Shown: positions 21,453-33,282 of the stretch, in pieces
How the letters are laid out: each line of letters opens with the position of its first letter
Position numbering within the stretch: the first letter of the stretch is position 1
Assembly: GCA_032622095.1 (NCBI GenBank)
Contig: CP136069.1
Span: 160,629,043 to 160,693,042, forward strand
From: Siphonodentalium dalli
Lineage: Eukaryota > Mollusca > Scaphopoda > Gadilida > Siphonodentaliidae
Direction: 5' to 3'
DNA: 64,000 nucleotides
Made by a program: the position numbers and the translations under genes
The notes under the pieces: generated by a model
The model's database searches: none
Seen by the model: only the letters and a program-made list of their open reading frames with translations
Told to the model about the DNA's origin: nothing

Positions 21453-24400
21453 TTGTAAAGGCCTGGCCTTTATGACTATAATTTCTCCAAACTATAATAT
21501 TCATATCATCAAACTATTTTGTATTCTACACCATTCTCAGTCTCATCGTATTCAGAAGTTTCACCTTACAAATGTCTCATCACATCGTACGTAATAAGTC
21601 ACAAATTACTAGTTCATCACTTACCACAGTCTCTTTAATTATTCACTATATCGTGCTCTTCATATTTGCAAAGTGTCATTTATACTAAAGCGCTAACTAT
21701 ACATCTATTGGTAAAACTTTCATTTCAAAATTTGGCATTTTCGTTTCTTTATGGGCGCAGCCATTTTTGCGTAGTCCTACGCTGGTATAAACATCTTTGC
21801 GTAATCAGCCTAAACTATACATTAACTCAAATAAAAATGTGTCCACCACAATTATACATTATTATGAATTATTATGTACTTATTTATAAAATATTACAAA
21901 TGTTTCATAAATATCTTGTGATTATTACGCTAATTATGCGCAAACGTAATTGGCACTATTTCTTCTACCAGATTCTGGTTGCGGAGCTGCTGGCCAATCG
22001 TTGAGGGTTAACGATTAGCCGGCCAATCGTTGTGCCAGTTTGCTCTACCACCAGAATATGGTAGAGGATTTAAGTATATATAGATAGGCATCATTGAGAA
22101 CTAGATTCTGTCGCTTCATTTAAAATTTGTTGCTGTACATTCTGCTGCTAGGTATTTGGTAACATGGGTTGTATAACTTATTATGTTTTTCAGGCAATTA
22201 TTTCTAAGTTGTTACTAAATGCTATTACATTACTTAAAGTAATGTCTAACTTTTGTAATAGTTAATCTAACTTTTAGTGGTTAAAAACAATAGTGTGTTC
22301 TTTTACTATTTCAAAATGGCTTTCGATGTTGCTCATTACTAATTTGTTCAATGGCTTAAATTATGAGATGTCTTGGTTGTATTTGTGCAAGTGCTGTAAG
22401 TAGCCATGCACAATTACTGTAATATATTACAGAATCCTTCCATGATGGGAATTTTCAGTGAGAGCCTGAAGTGGCATGCTGAATTAAGTGGTATGTGCTC
22501 AGCTGAGTTTGCTTGAAGAAGCCTAGTTAGGACAATGCCCGAAGTGGTTAGATCCTCGAAGTTGAGAGCCATTTAATTCAACTATCACTGAAATTTGGCC
22601 TGAAGAGGCAATTAATATTTCTATTATCCTATGGAAAAATTAGGCATTAATGCCATACTAGCCTGAAGAGGCATGTTATAAGTTTAGGTTGTACCTAACT
22701 ATTTAGCCACTTGAAATGAGCACTCAACTTTATCTTTGTCATAGCCTGAAGTGGTACATGACTTAGAAATTTATCAGCCATATCAAATAAATATTCTATT
22801 AAATAAATAAAGTAAGTCATTAAGTTAATTAAAGTTAATTGGAGGGCAGAATCCTGAAATAAAACTTACCTTGGCCACTTGGTTTTATTTCAGCCTTTGT
22901 GTATTATTTCATATTCTCACATCAAAATATATCATAGTTCCATCCATTGAAAAATGGTAACTCAATCATTGATCAAATTTGTGTCTTATTCACAATCACA
23001 AATATAGTGTTAAAATATCAAGCACTTTAAGTGTTCATACATTTTATAGTGTACATCTTAATTCATATTCATCTAGTCTTAGCAAGTAATTGATGCTAAG
23101 ATGTTCAGTTCATGGTATTAATAATATATTTGGACTTAGCATGTAAATTCTGCTAAGTTATCTTCTCCATATTTAAATGGAGATTTATTCTTATTTCACA
23201 CAAATAGTCTGTGTGAACTTTTGCCTGTGTGGACCGTAGCCTTCGTGGAAGTAGTTATTCATAAGTTTATATTATACTGGGGCCTGTGTGGGTGTAAATT
23301 TTACTAAGTCCAATCATGGTGTGATATTTGGTTGTGTCCAAAGGTTACACTTTGATTTGACTAATTACTCATAAGTTATATTATATGGGGACCTGGGTGG
23401 GGTGGAATTTTACTAAGTCCAATCATGGTGTGATATTTGGTTGTGCCCAACTGTTACACTTTGATTGGCTAAATATTGATATTCACAGACAAACAAAGTT
23501 GGAAATAACTGTGTCTCTGTTATGTGTTGTATATGTACAAATGTTGTGATAATTAGTGTCACCAATTACTTCAATCTTCATAGATTTCTATTGGCAAGTA
23601 ATAAATGCCAATGTTTCAAATACTTTAAATATTCTTATATAAAAATAAATTCTTATATTTAAAGTAAATACTCTAAATAGTCATATTTAAAGTAAATACT
23701 TTAAATAGTTAAATTTAAATTCAATCTTTAATAAATTTATCTGACTTAGATCATTTTTCAGTTTACCTAATTTCAATTCTTAATAAATATTTCTAAGTCA
23801 AACGTGTGAACACCAAAAAGAAATCACTTATATAAAATACAAATGTATAAACGAACATTTCATTCAACTTATGTGGTGGAATATTTAGGGAACTTATATA
23901 ACTCAATTTAGTAGTAAATTTTCATCTATAAAGTTTTAACTAGCTTTATATTCTAAGTTATAATATTTATATCTTATTAAATATATTTTAAGTAAACTTT
24001 TAAATTAAGTAAATTAAATACTTTCTCCTTTAATATTTCAACCACTTAAGTTTTGTCACATTCAACCAACCTCAGAAATCACCTATTTCACACATTCAAC
24101 ATTCTAACTGTAATACATAATTAATCAAATATTATTCACATATGAAAATTCTAATTTCATTTGTCAAGTTTAATAAACTTGTTGAACTTATATTATCTAG
24201 TCATTATAATTATTCCATTTTTCATCCTCGGCTGTAATAGGCCCAGCCTAAACAAAGCCTGTTGGTGTCAGATCTATTTTTCTATGTGGTTATTCCACAA
24301 AGCCTATCCTGACTTATGTATTGTTCACGTGATTTGTTCATTCTATGCCATCTGGTTTCTCAGAGATCAGTGTCGTAAATGGTTATAAATTGCACCGGGC

Positions 24401-24505
24401 ACTGGAAGCAATTATGATTCATCTTACTTCACAGGCCTCTTAGAGATCAAGTACATAGTTGTGTATAGACCACTTGAGCGTTACAATATATTTAAAGAAA
24501 AAACA
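21453..24505. other. About 3-kb insertion of unknown class in copy B
   Basis: The block is AT-rich and has no long ORF. Near its left end, CCACCAGAATATGG is followed by a TATA-like TTTAAGTATATATAGA and a possible start region (22070-22130), reminiscent of a U3-R promoter. Repeated short phrases GCCTGAAG(A/T)GGCA occur at about 22465-22760. The outer bases TGTAA...TTACA look LTR- or TIR-like, but no terminal direct repeat, long inverted repeat or clean target-site duplication was found. It could be a non-autonomous retroelement derivative (LARD-like), a solo LTR of unusual size, or a composite. No protein is encoded. Confidence 0.5.
23262..23472. repeat. Direct tandem duplication, about 105 bp x 2
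   Basis: Two adjacent copies share CATAAGTT(T)ATATTAT, GGG(G/A)CCTG(T/G)GTGGG, TTTTACTAAGTCCAATCATG, GTGTGATATTTGGTTGTG and GTTACACTTTGATT. They lie inside the 3-kb insertion. Confidence 0.85.
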
Positions 24506-25080
24506 CAAGATTGCTTCAGATTCGAATACATCCATTTGGATCATACCTCAGCGTATTTTAACCAAATCAGTATGTTCATCGTTAAAAATATAAAAGTTTG
24601 TAGCTATATTTCAATTCAACTTGTTGTGAGTCCTTTCAAGTTAGCAGACACATGTTTAGAACTGTTGCAAAAACACATGAAATTCAAGGTTTAAGCAAAA
24701 TTTGGCCTATTGAATGGCCGAGTAAAACAAGCTACATGTACACACCGCAAATCCTGCGAAAGTGAAGATGTGCTCTGATGTTTATTCATTTAATAAGGAC
24801 CATAACTTTAAACGAATGAAAAAAACATGTTGCTTTTGAAATGTGTTTGACCAATACTATTATTTAGTTTACTAAATATAATTCAATCATGATCGATGAT
24901 AATCGTCACATGGTGATCAAAAGTTGCCACGGATGCAATGTTCACACTAATAGTCATAACTCTGCAAAAAATAAAATGAATGGATAAAATGGATATCATA
25001 TCACCCATAACTCATGAACATACCAAAGCTGATTCAAATTTGGTCGATGATGAGAAGTTGTTACCGACGGACTCATAGCC

Positions 25081-26329
25081 CAGGCACATTGCACTTGAAA
25101 GTGGAAAGTAAGGAAATTGTTCGGGGAAAACTGATTTTTTAATATTATTTAGGTCTTAACATCGCGGACGCGTCATAAAAAGTCCCTTAAAAGCAGAGTT
25201 GAGCTTTCTGAGTTACATAATATTTTCCATAGAATTAAAAAAAATATATTTTTCACAATCATGGAAATAATTGGATGCTGAAACAATTTTTCAGCCGAAA
25301 CGTATACAAAAAGCACTCAATATTGTTAGATACACAATTCTCGAACCAAAGACACCCATTCAAAGGGAAAATTCGAATGAATTTCGCATATATGGATATG
25401 AAATAAAACACTGAGGCAAAATACTGACGATTTCGAAGGCAAACTGTTTGTATTCGATGTCGGATTTCTCGGGTTTCTCAAAACATAGACGTAAGCTATC
25501 TATTTTAAAAACTACACAGACACCACTCCGTTGCTTTACTAGGAATTATCGAGTACGCATATGATAAGTGGTAAAAACATAACCCTACCCCCAAAACTGG
25601 TTTTCAACGATCTGGTCGTATTTTGCTCATCTATTTCGTCTAATCTAGTCATATGCATTACGCAGTTATACCAGTCTATGTGAAATATGAGTACGAGAGC
25701 GAATATAGTGACACGATCAGAATAATACAAACGCTGTCATGAAATGGCTGTCAAAATTGCCGCAACCACCAAGCTAATCAATTCCTCGCTATTAAATTTC
25801 ATTTTTCAGTGTAGTGTACACATATATCACACGATTGAAGATAACTAGTGCAGAAAAAATTGCCTTAAATATTCTTCCGTTTCTTTGCGGCCAAAAAGTC
25901 CAGATTTAACCATTGTATGAGACCTGGCTTTTCGCTATATCTCTCGCGAGATATATTAGAGATAATTCGTACATCCCCGATAAAATGTTTCTCTTATACT
26001 CTGCATCATTCTTCCTCACCATTTCATTCTATTTTGGCCATTTTGGGACATAAATTCTACTTATATGGTTCACGACTAAGGATTGTTTGTATGTATCTCA
26101 ATGTATTATGAATTTGGAATTAATTGGTCTACAAATGAATGCATTCCCATATGGCCGGATGGAAATGCTTCAGAATTTGAACCACTCCGAAAAATCAAGA
26201 TATCTCAAAAAGCTCAACTCTGATTTTAGGGGACTTTTGCCATGTTGTTCATAAACATGTTCTTATTGATCCCTGAAAAAAAAATCAGCTTTCCCATATT
26301 TTTTGCGCTAGTGAAACCTAATGTGCCTG
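25081..26329. mobile_element. 1.25-kb element with about 140-bp terminal inverted repeats
   Basis: Arms 25081-25215 and 26185-26329 are inverted copies. Both read inward CAGGCACATT, then a TTTTCC(C)-rich tract, CTGATTTTTT, AAAAGTCCC and CAGAGTTGAGCTTT. It accounts for most of the second insertion in copy B. CAGG-type ends resemble hAT, but no matching 8-bp duplication is visible. The interior (about 25770-26070) carries the repeat also seen at 19.7 and 38.25 kb. No transposase was recognised. Confidence 0.6.
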
Positions 26330-26658
26330 GACTACCAAGGACAGACCATTTCTGTATCCCCACTAAACTTAGTTTGTGGGGAATAATTAAGAGATATATA
26401 AATTAACCATGTCTTTACTAAATACTCATGTGACGGGTAGTTATCCCTCGAGAAAATAGTCAGATAATAAGTTTAACATATATATAAGTCGTTTGTTGAA
26501 CTTCTTACATATGAACATTTCCTCCAATTAAAAAGATTCATCTGTACTTGTATTATATGTCGTCTGCTTACTTGTTCTGAAAACACCTATATAATAATAA
26601 ACCATTCCGATGTATAATTTGATAACTGAGTTGGATAATCGATTTAGTATAGAGAGGA

Positions 26659-26939
26659 TTAAGGCTCACGATGGAACTCACCAAATGCACATTTGCGAGT
26701 GATCAGATGGTAATCGGATGATGTACATATTTGACCAGAAGGATGTCTGTATATATGTCTGTTCACCCACTGGTAAACATCGCAGTATCCGTCTTTGTCA
26801 ATTACAAAGGCACCGCAATCATAACTCTCGCATAACGCCTGGCACGTGGGTGTGGGCGACTGCCGTGATAAAATTCGATGTTGATCCACAGAACTCACCG
26901 GAATGCAACCGGGCAATGGTTGGTCGTATATGCATGCAC
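26659..26939 (-). CDS. PAN/Apple-domain terminal exon
   Basis: The exon starts after a strong acceptor (T-rich tract then ATTTAG, exon from 26939) and ends at TAA (26659-26661). It encodes about 93 residues. An N-terminal Cys (ACIYDQPLPGC) is followed by HRILS, CQALCESYDCGAF, GYCDVYQW and then QIC and RKC. This is a PAN/Apple-like pattern of paired cysteines around an aromatic core. Such domains are extracellular; the lack of a membrane helix suggests a secreted protein. Phase is consistent with the candidate upstream exon at 27085-27127. About 250 bases beyond the stop belong to the shared 3'-flank module. Copy A (765-1036) is the truncated duplicate. Partner and function are unknown. Confidence 0.7.
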
Positions 26940-27084
26940 CTAAATAAAAAAATAATAATATCAGAGGTGATCATATATCGACTTTATATTGATAGAAATA
27001 AGAGAGAACACATTTTATTACGGTCTATTAATGATCTATTATGACATCCATACATTAATAAACAGTTAGTTAATATTATATTAC

Positions 27085-27127
27085 CAGGGGATTGCTCATC
27101 AAAAATAACGGTCGACAAACATGACAT
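27085..27127 (-). CDS. Candidate upstream exon of the PAN gene
   Basis: The minus strand reads ATG TCA TGT ... CAA TCC CCT G, followed by a GTAATA donor, giving MSCLSTVIFDEQSPG. The one-base overhang joins the two-base overhang of the PAN exon in frame (Gly), continuing into ACIYDQPLPGC. An in-frame TAA lies eight codons upstream of the ATG. The peptide is not a convincing signal sequence, so the true first exon may be elsewhere. It rests on a phase match and one donor only. Confidence 0.25.
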
Positions 27128-27594
27128 GCAGGAAAATCGTGTGAATAATTAGTTTAAGCTGATAATAAACGCTCTTGATTGCTAATTAATAGTGCGTATA
27201 CGTCATTTGAGGACCTATACCGTGCAATTTGCCATGCCGTGTTACACTCCCACATACATTCTGTGCTGATAATAAACACTCTTTATTACATGATCCTATC
27301 CTTATTCCATTCAATAAACCCATTATGTAAATTGTGACATTAAACGTTCGTTTAATAACAGGAAATAGTGCCAGGTGACCTTTGACTTCCGGTTTGTCGT
27401 CTATTTACATTCCATACGCTATGTCTCAAAATACTATGGGTTCCAATATTTTTCCAACAAACTATAATGATTGAAGAGTTTGAAAATTTATGTAATTAAT
27501 TATATGCCACTAAATACGCCAAAGAGTCTTTATTTATCTGGGACTATTTCTTTACGCGGGCAAACAACACATATATAGTTACGTGAAACATTAC

Positions 27595-27745
27595 ACAGTT
27601 GTTGCCCGCTGTCGAGGGAGACATTGAGATTTGTCACCCGCTCGAGAACGGAATGTCTCCCGAGGAGCACAGCTCCGATGGAGACATTACGTTCTCGAGC
27701 GGGTGACAAATCTCGATGTCTCCCGAGAAGAAGGGCAACAACTGT
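27595..27745. mobile_element. 151-bp hairpin MITE
   Basis: A near-complete inverted repeat starts ACAGTTGTTGCCC on both ends. The arms share GGGAGACAT(T/C)GAGATTTG, TCACCCGCTCGAGAACG and AATGTCTCC, with GGAGCACAGCTCC at the turn. Open frames on both strands here are products of the palindrome. Confidence 0.8.
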
Positions 27746-28574
27746 TTTGTTATCCGATTATACCACAGAAAAAAAAATCCTTGCCATCCACACGCACGAT
27801 TAGTCCGTGGGCCAAGCAAGAAAATTTTCAAATTGGCTGCACCCCCCTCCAATAAAGGTTTCTATATATCAAATTAAAGGTAATCATATGGCGCATCAGA
27901 TTTCAGAAAAAATAGACTTTTCAGGGAATACAACTCTTACCCCTAAAATAAAAGTTATAAACTGCACAATATATCGTTTATATTAATAAGAAATGATCAT
28001 AATACGATACGAGAAATAAAACTAGACCAATTTCTGAGCTAGTTAGAAAAAAATGCGATAAATATTTTGAAATCGCGAAAAATTACTTGGAATTTGAAAA
28101 CCTTTGTCACTTATAAATGGCTATAACTTGTGAACAGCATGGGCTATTGATACGCAACATGGCTAAAAAATTCCCCTAATGACATACCAAAACGATTTTA
28201 ATAATGGAATGCCAAGAGTATTGCTGTGAAAATGTGATATGAGCCAGGAGGGGGGTTCATTCACTTTTTCCCATACAGTAGGCCGGGTGGGTGGGTGGTT
28301 CAGCCGCGAAAAAAGTCACTTTTTTCCAAGTGGTCACAGTTTTTTCCTCTTACAACATTTCTGCAATATAATTGCATCAAAGTGTTCAGCATCATTGTTA
28401 TAGTATGTATTACACTTAGGTCAGGGCTTAGGGGGTAGTTAGTGTGGATATAGGCATAATGCTTCTCAGAAATCCCGGTTACAAACCAACACTCACAATT
28501 TCGTCTTTTGCATCAGATCACATTGTCAAGTACCAACGCAACTGGTTCAAGATAAAAATGGACAGTTATGACAT
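27746..28574. other. Gene-free stretch
   Basis: No recognised gene. The sequence is AT-rich and contains only short A and G runs. Confidence 0.5.
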
Positions 28575-29762
28575 CAGGCTTCTCAACGTACCGCCGGTAC
28601 CACACATGCCGGTACCGGTACCGGTACTTTGCTAGTACCGCGGTTCCGGTATCGGTACCGGTACTGGCAAGCCATTTTATAGTTCTAGGTATATCTCGAG
28701 GTAATACAGTGCTGAAAAACACCAGCCACGAATTCGACTCTTACCTTAAACTAATGGTAATTTTATATCAGAGTAAAGCAAATATTTCGCGACATTAGAT
28801 ACCATTTTTGGGAATACAATAACGAACTTTCTCGTAGATTTTAGTGATGCGCAAATGACAACATAGACAATATAATCAACCAAAATGGAGCTATTCATTG
28901 CATACGTTTTTTGGTTTTAACTTATTGCTCTTCTGTGTGTGATAAACTGATAGAAAGTGTTCCGTAACACGACACACATCGGTGGTTTTCACTTCACAAT
29001 ATTCAATCAGAATAAGTGTGTTTGCAAAGTCGGTCGGCCATTTTAAATCTACACAATAATGAGTCAAGTTAGGCAACAATTTCTCTCCACGAGTTCCAAT
29101 ACGAAATATGAACTATCATGTCTATTCAGCAAATTACATTGTGCACGGTTCGTGGATAATCGTTCCCGATTTGATTATATAACTGAAGGTTCCATGAGTC
29201 CCATTTAAAATCAAAATGGTCGACCTTATTTACAAATTGATACGAGATGTGAACGGGTACGTGTGTACGTGATTAACCAAAATGTGTGGGGCCATACTTG
29301 TGGGTGGGGTTGTTGGTGATTAAATGATAATAAATTGTAACTGCATGGGTCTAGTGTATAATTGCCACAATTGGGCAATAATAAAGGCAAAACATGTTAC
29401 AATCAGAAGTTACCGACACAAAATAATCTTTGAAGTTTAAAACAATATCACAATGCCGTGCTTTCAAAGAATTGAATTTAACCATTGAAGAGTCATGATA
29501 GACACATAAAAACCCGGACCCACCTTTCCGATACCGGCCTCTCGCGCCATGAATACAATCACGATCGATGTACATCGCCTGCAGTTTAAAGAGCGAAACT
29601 TGATAATACTGTATTCTGCCAAACAGTCTGCTGATCTACGAACGTGCATATATGCAACCACAGTACCGAGTACCGGCGGTACTGAACACCAGTACCGGTA
29701 CCGCGAAAATGCCCGAGTACCGGCGGTACCGGTAACGGCACTGAGAACCGTTGAGAAGCCTG
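28575..29762. mobile_element. hAT-like 1.19-kb element with GTACCG-rich subterminal arrays
   Basis: The ends are inverted: CAGGCTTCTCAACG at 28575 and CGTTGAGAAGCCTG ending at 29762. CAG(G)-TTCTCAAC is a typical hAT-type terminus. Just inside each end lies a short array rich in GGTACC/GTACCG (about 28597-28670 and 29660-29735), in inverse orientation. No 8-bp target duplication is evident (TATGACAT against CATGTATG), and no transposase is present. Two separate one-ended fragments facing each other remain possible. Confidence 0.5.
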
Positions 29763-30119
29763 CATGTATGACACCCATGATTAAAGTAAATAAAAATGAA
29801 TAAAGCTATTCATTTATATCATTAATGTTTACTCAGTAGACCTGATCAGACACCATAAGAGGCAAAACATGGGAAATCTCATCCGGCTAGAAAGTATTGA
29901 ATGCTATTTAAAGCCACATCCAGATTTTTGTTTTTGGACACAATTTCACATCAAAGCCATATGAATGCTGAGGCCTTAGTTGTCGAAAATATTCATATTT
30001 GTTCCAATCACCGTAAACAGAAAAACATTAAAATGCATAAGGTTTCGTTCACATATACCATGACCATAGCGTAAACAGCATGTTATCATAAAGACCTACT
30101 ATATTTTAACTAAGCAAGA
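29763..30119. other. Gene-free stretch
   Basis: Nothing recognised. Confidence 0.5.
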
Positions 30120-30500
30120 GCCTGATTGTGTTACAGAAAACAGCACAATGCTACTGGCTAATCACACACAAATGGCATAAACGCTCTTTATTAGTTCCAT
30201 ATCAGGAATTCACCAACAAAGAACGCTCTTTATGTTTACAATCATAATATAAACAAACACCAGAAAAGTAACTTTGTATGCTTTTGTTTACATAACAATG
30301 GCCAAACATATGACAATAACATACTGTTAATGTGATATTTCTTATTTGTATACGGACAAAGTCTGTCTACATTTTGATGTTCTTTCTGTTTGTGGCGGTT
30401 TTTGATGGGTGGAAATATTTTCACAGGATAACCACCGCCAAGGCCAACCGTACCTTTAAACGCCATGTTGTCAGATGGTATAAGATCGTGTGGGTCCATT
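30120..30500 (-). repeat. Dispersed repeat copy 2 (inverse of 20180-20660)
   Basis: The reverse complement contains AAACCGCCACAAACAGAAAG, AACAGTATGTTATTGTCA, TTGTTATGTAAACAAAAGC, CCTGATATGGAACTAATAAA and GAGCGTTTAT in the order seen at 20.2-20.6 kb. A minus-strand open frame (30242-30499) reads through it and may be fortuitous or a remnant. Confidence 0.7.
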
Positions 30501-32699
30501 ACTATTTAGCATAAATGTTTTGCCTAAATTTTTATTTTATATTTTCGATACAGTTATATTTGAAGTGACTACAGACAAGCATTGGAAATTTGGTAGAATG
30601 TTCATATAACTTGTTTACAAGTCATGATTCAATTGATAAACAAAAACAAACAGGATAACAATGGGTGCTGTAGGTTTATACGATTCTTATCTGTTCTCAG
30701 ACTTTATAACTGAAACAAATACCAAGCCTATTGGTGTGAGACTACAGATGTTTAGGTAAAACGTGGGTGGGTACCATGCATGAAATTGGAAAACAAAATC
30801 CTTCAAATTAGGGGTGATTTGGCTGGATTTGGAGTTAAAAGGGGGGTGGGTACCCCACATGGAATTGGAAAAAATATTTTTTCCTTCAAATAGGGTGGTG
30901 GTGGGTAACAAAGAGGCGGAAATGTTTTTCAGCCTACTGTCGTGGCACTTTTTTCCGATCCCCCCCTGTATGAGCGTAAACTTAACTCCACCCCTATAAA
31001 ATATAACTTTTGCAGAACAACGATGTATGTAGTTTACATTTAGAATGCTGCATGTCAAGTTGGTTTTAGAAGCATAAACTGAAATAGTATAGAGAGTGAT
31101 GAAGGGAATTATAAATAACGGTGTCTGAACGTGATCTAAGATTAAAATTTGAAGAAAAAAATGTGAAAAATGAGAAATTTAACTAATTTATGTAAAACTT
31201 ACAACATTGTGATTAAATTTTGATAGGCTATGGTATAACCTCGCGATAGCACTGGTCTAGAATTAGTAAGTTCGTAAAACCTCATACGATCACCTTTCTG
31301 GCAACTATTTCGTATATTTTTCAATTTTTACTTGAATTTTTATGGAAAGATTATATATATATATATTTCAACTAACCATATATGGCCATGTGTGAGACTT
31401 ACGTTATACAGAACGGTATTTTCTTATTTGTGCCGCGCATGTCGGGACAGTGATCAAAACTGACAATAGATATGGCATTATATACGCTCCATATTTGACA
31501 ATAAGTTTAGGATGGCATCCAAAACGGCCAACAAAATCGAAGTTTCGCACGCTTTCCGCCACAGACGTGACTGAGTTCGTTATCTGGGGACAAGGAAACT
31601 GTTAATCATGAGATCACTGGTAACCATAAACAAACCGAAGAACCCTACTATTGTTTCATTTAATTTAACCCAATGAGTTATTGATTGTCTTAAGGACTAT
31701 AGATGCTCATTTATTGGGGGTAATACTTGATAAAAGTCAATGTATAGAAATATTAAAACAATCACCACTTACATGTGCATTTTGGGTCAGTTTAGACAAG
31801 TAATATAATTATATATTTTTTCTGAAGAAATTGAAATTGTATGCCCATATAACCGGCCTCCAATTTCAAGTTGCCTATCTCTTGTGTTCAGGTGAAATAT
31901 TTTATATTAACAAAATTAGTTGTTATACAGATGATTTTTTGTCAATAAATAAATGACTTTTGCAGTATATAATATTGTGTTGCCAAACAGTTTTAAAGGC
32001 ATGCTACCACGTCCTATTCTATAAGTTGAGTTCTCTCACTCTGCTCATCATATGAGTCATCTAAATTTACAGTATTTCGGTTATTGTAGACATTCTCACA
32101 TACATCGTTACATGGTTAGTCTGCGGTAAAAGAAGATCATTTGTTAGATTCATATGAATCTTTACAGCCAAGGCTCAGTAGTCACAGTAGATCGGGAGGT
32201 AGTATAATACGACCTTGCTTGTAGGACCCAATAGTATGATGTGCCAATCACTGATAGTGTTCGCACGAAGATGTGTTAATGTGATTTCTTAAGGAGACTG
32301 TGTCTGCTTGCGTAGAAGGTGTGTTCCAGTGTTCGGTTAAACACATAAGAACATGTGTGTTAATTTGTCGAATTGACGACATTATGGCTCACTATAATAT
32401 ACCCCACATGCAATTTGGTAGGATATATAGTGTCATCGTCAACATTAATAGATTGCACAAATTGCACAAAATTCGCATCACATTTTACTGCTTTTGACTA
32501 TTAAGTCAAACGACTTAATTTTATATGTGTTTGTGAATGTCGTAACCCGTCAACACGTGAATTAGAGTCAATGTTTCACACACCCCTTGGACAATACTGT
32601 CCGATATGTCGTTCACGGAAATTACCTATTTTTGTTTTGAATATGAAGAATTATCCTAGCTCCTATTCATCGAGAACATAACATTCTAGTATTTCGACA
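30501..32699. other. Gene-free stretch with a small direct repeat
   Basis: Bases about 30765-30835 and 30845-30910 are imperfect direct repeats (GGGTGGGTACC, CATGGAATTGGAAAA, CCTTCAAAT, GGGG). A short TA run lies at about 31360. No gene is recognised. Confidence 0.5.
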
Positions 32700-32937
32700 T
32701 GTTCGTCAGGGGAATAAATACAATAACTGGCTTCCGACCGAAGCGTACTGCATTGTCTACATGTAACAGCATACTTGTATCCTCTGCCTCATGATAACAT
32801 ACTAGCAAGAGATCAGGAACTAACTTTAAGCGAACGTTGACATTCACGGACCGTATCGCGTGACATTCGATCCAATGGCAAACATAATTTAGTGTTTTTG
32901 AAACAGCATGTCTAACAACGCAACTCAAAGGGTCCAT
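32700..32937 (-). pseudogene. Fragment of a transposon-linked ORF (HEADT-type motif)
   Basis: The minus-strand frame encodes LLLVCYHEAEDTSMLLHVDN followed by AVRFGRKPVIVF. From general knowledge, invertebrate repeat-associated proteins often contain HEEADTRMLLH followed by a G-V-V-I strand and a DTD motif. Here the match is partial (EAEDTS) and the DTD is absent, so the fragment is degraded. It lies tail-to-tail with the MULE fragment downstream and may be unrelated. Confidence 0.35.
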
Positions 32938-32984
32938 GTTTCACTACAGTCAGTGCATATATAAGTATGCTACAGTCACGTGTC

Positions 32985-33282
32985 ATATGAAGGCAGAGTA
33001 TGACGAACCAGATTCAGTGATACGTAACTTAATTCGACGTGTCATCGCCTTACCATTCGTCCCGTCGACCAGTTGAGCGATGCTTGGCTCAATGTGCTAG
33101 AAGAATGGGAAGAATATATGGAAACAACAGACCGCCCAATCGACGACCGCGTGACAAAGTTTTTCGATTATGTGACTATGCAGTGGATTGAAGGTGACGA
33201 AGGCCGTACCATGTGGAATCACTATAATACAAGGGAAAACGAGATCGACGTTGTAGAATACTTAGTTCAATCGCTAAATTAG
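32985..33282 (+). pseudogene. MULE/FLYWCH-type transposase C-terminal fragment
   Basis: An initial frame (KAEYDEPDSVIRNLIRRVIA, then LPFVP) ends at a TGA near 33074. The next frame (33073-33282) continues with DAWLNVLEEWEE, VTKFFDYVTMQWI and MWNHYNT. This order, xLPFVPxxxxxDAW followed by a FDYxxxxWI segment and WNxY, matches the C-terminal part of Mutator-like transposases found beside FLYWCH domains in invertebrates. The break is a single frameshift around the LPFVP-VDQ junction. The N-terminal DDE core is not found nearby. The sequence ends in a normal stop followed by AATAAA (about 33373). Confidence 0.55.

Larger units (their letters stand above)
21284..26939. repeat. Segmental duplication, copy B, split by two insertions
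   Basis: The three blocks matching copy A are 21284-21452, about 24506-24871 and about 26490-26939. The extra DNA between them (about 21453-24505 and 24872-26489) is absent from copy A at the junctions GGGGTATAAG and CTATTATTTAG. Confidence 0.85.

Noticed and set aside
21453-24505. LTR retrotransposon with TGT...ACA ends
   Set aside because: No paired LTRs, PBS, polypurine tract or pol domains could be identified; the ends alone are too short to support it.
27631-27855. ORFs on both strands around 27.6-27.9 kb
   Set aside because: They overlap a hairpin MITE and mirror each other because of its palindrome.
28567-29770. 8-bp target-site duplication for the hAT-like element
   Set aside because: The flanks TATGACAT and CATGTATG do not match, so a single-insertion claim was kept tentative.
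30242-30499. 85-codon minus ORF with GGGYPVKIF and KNRHKQKE
   Set aside because: It lies in a dispersed repeat; the partner copy at 20.2 kb keeps the peptide only in part and then loses the frame.
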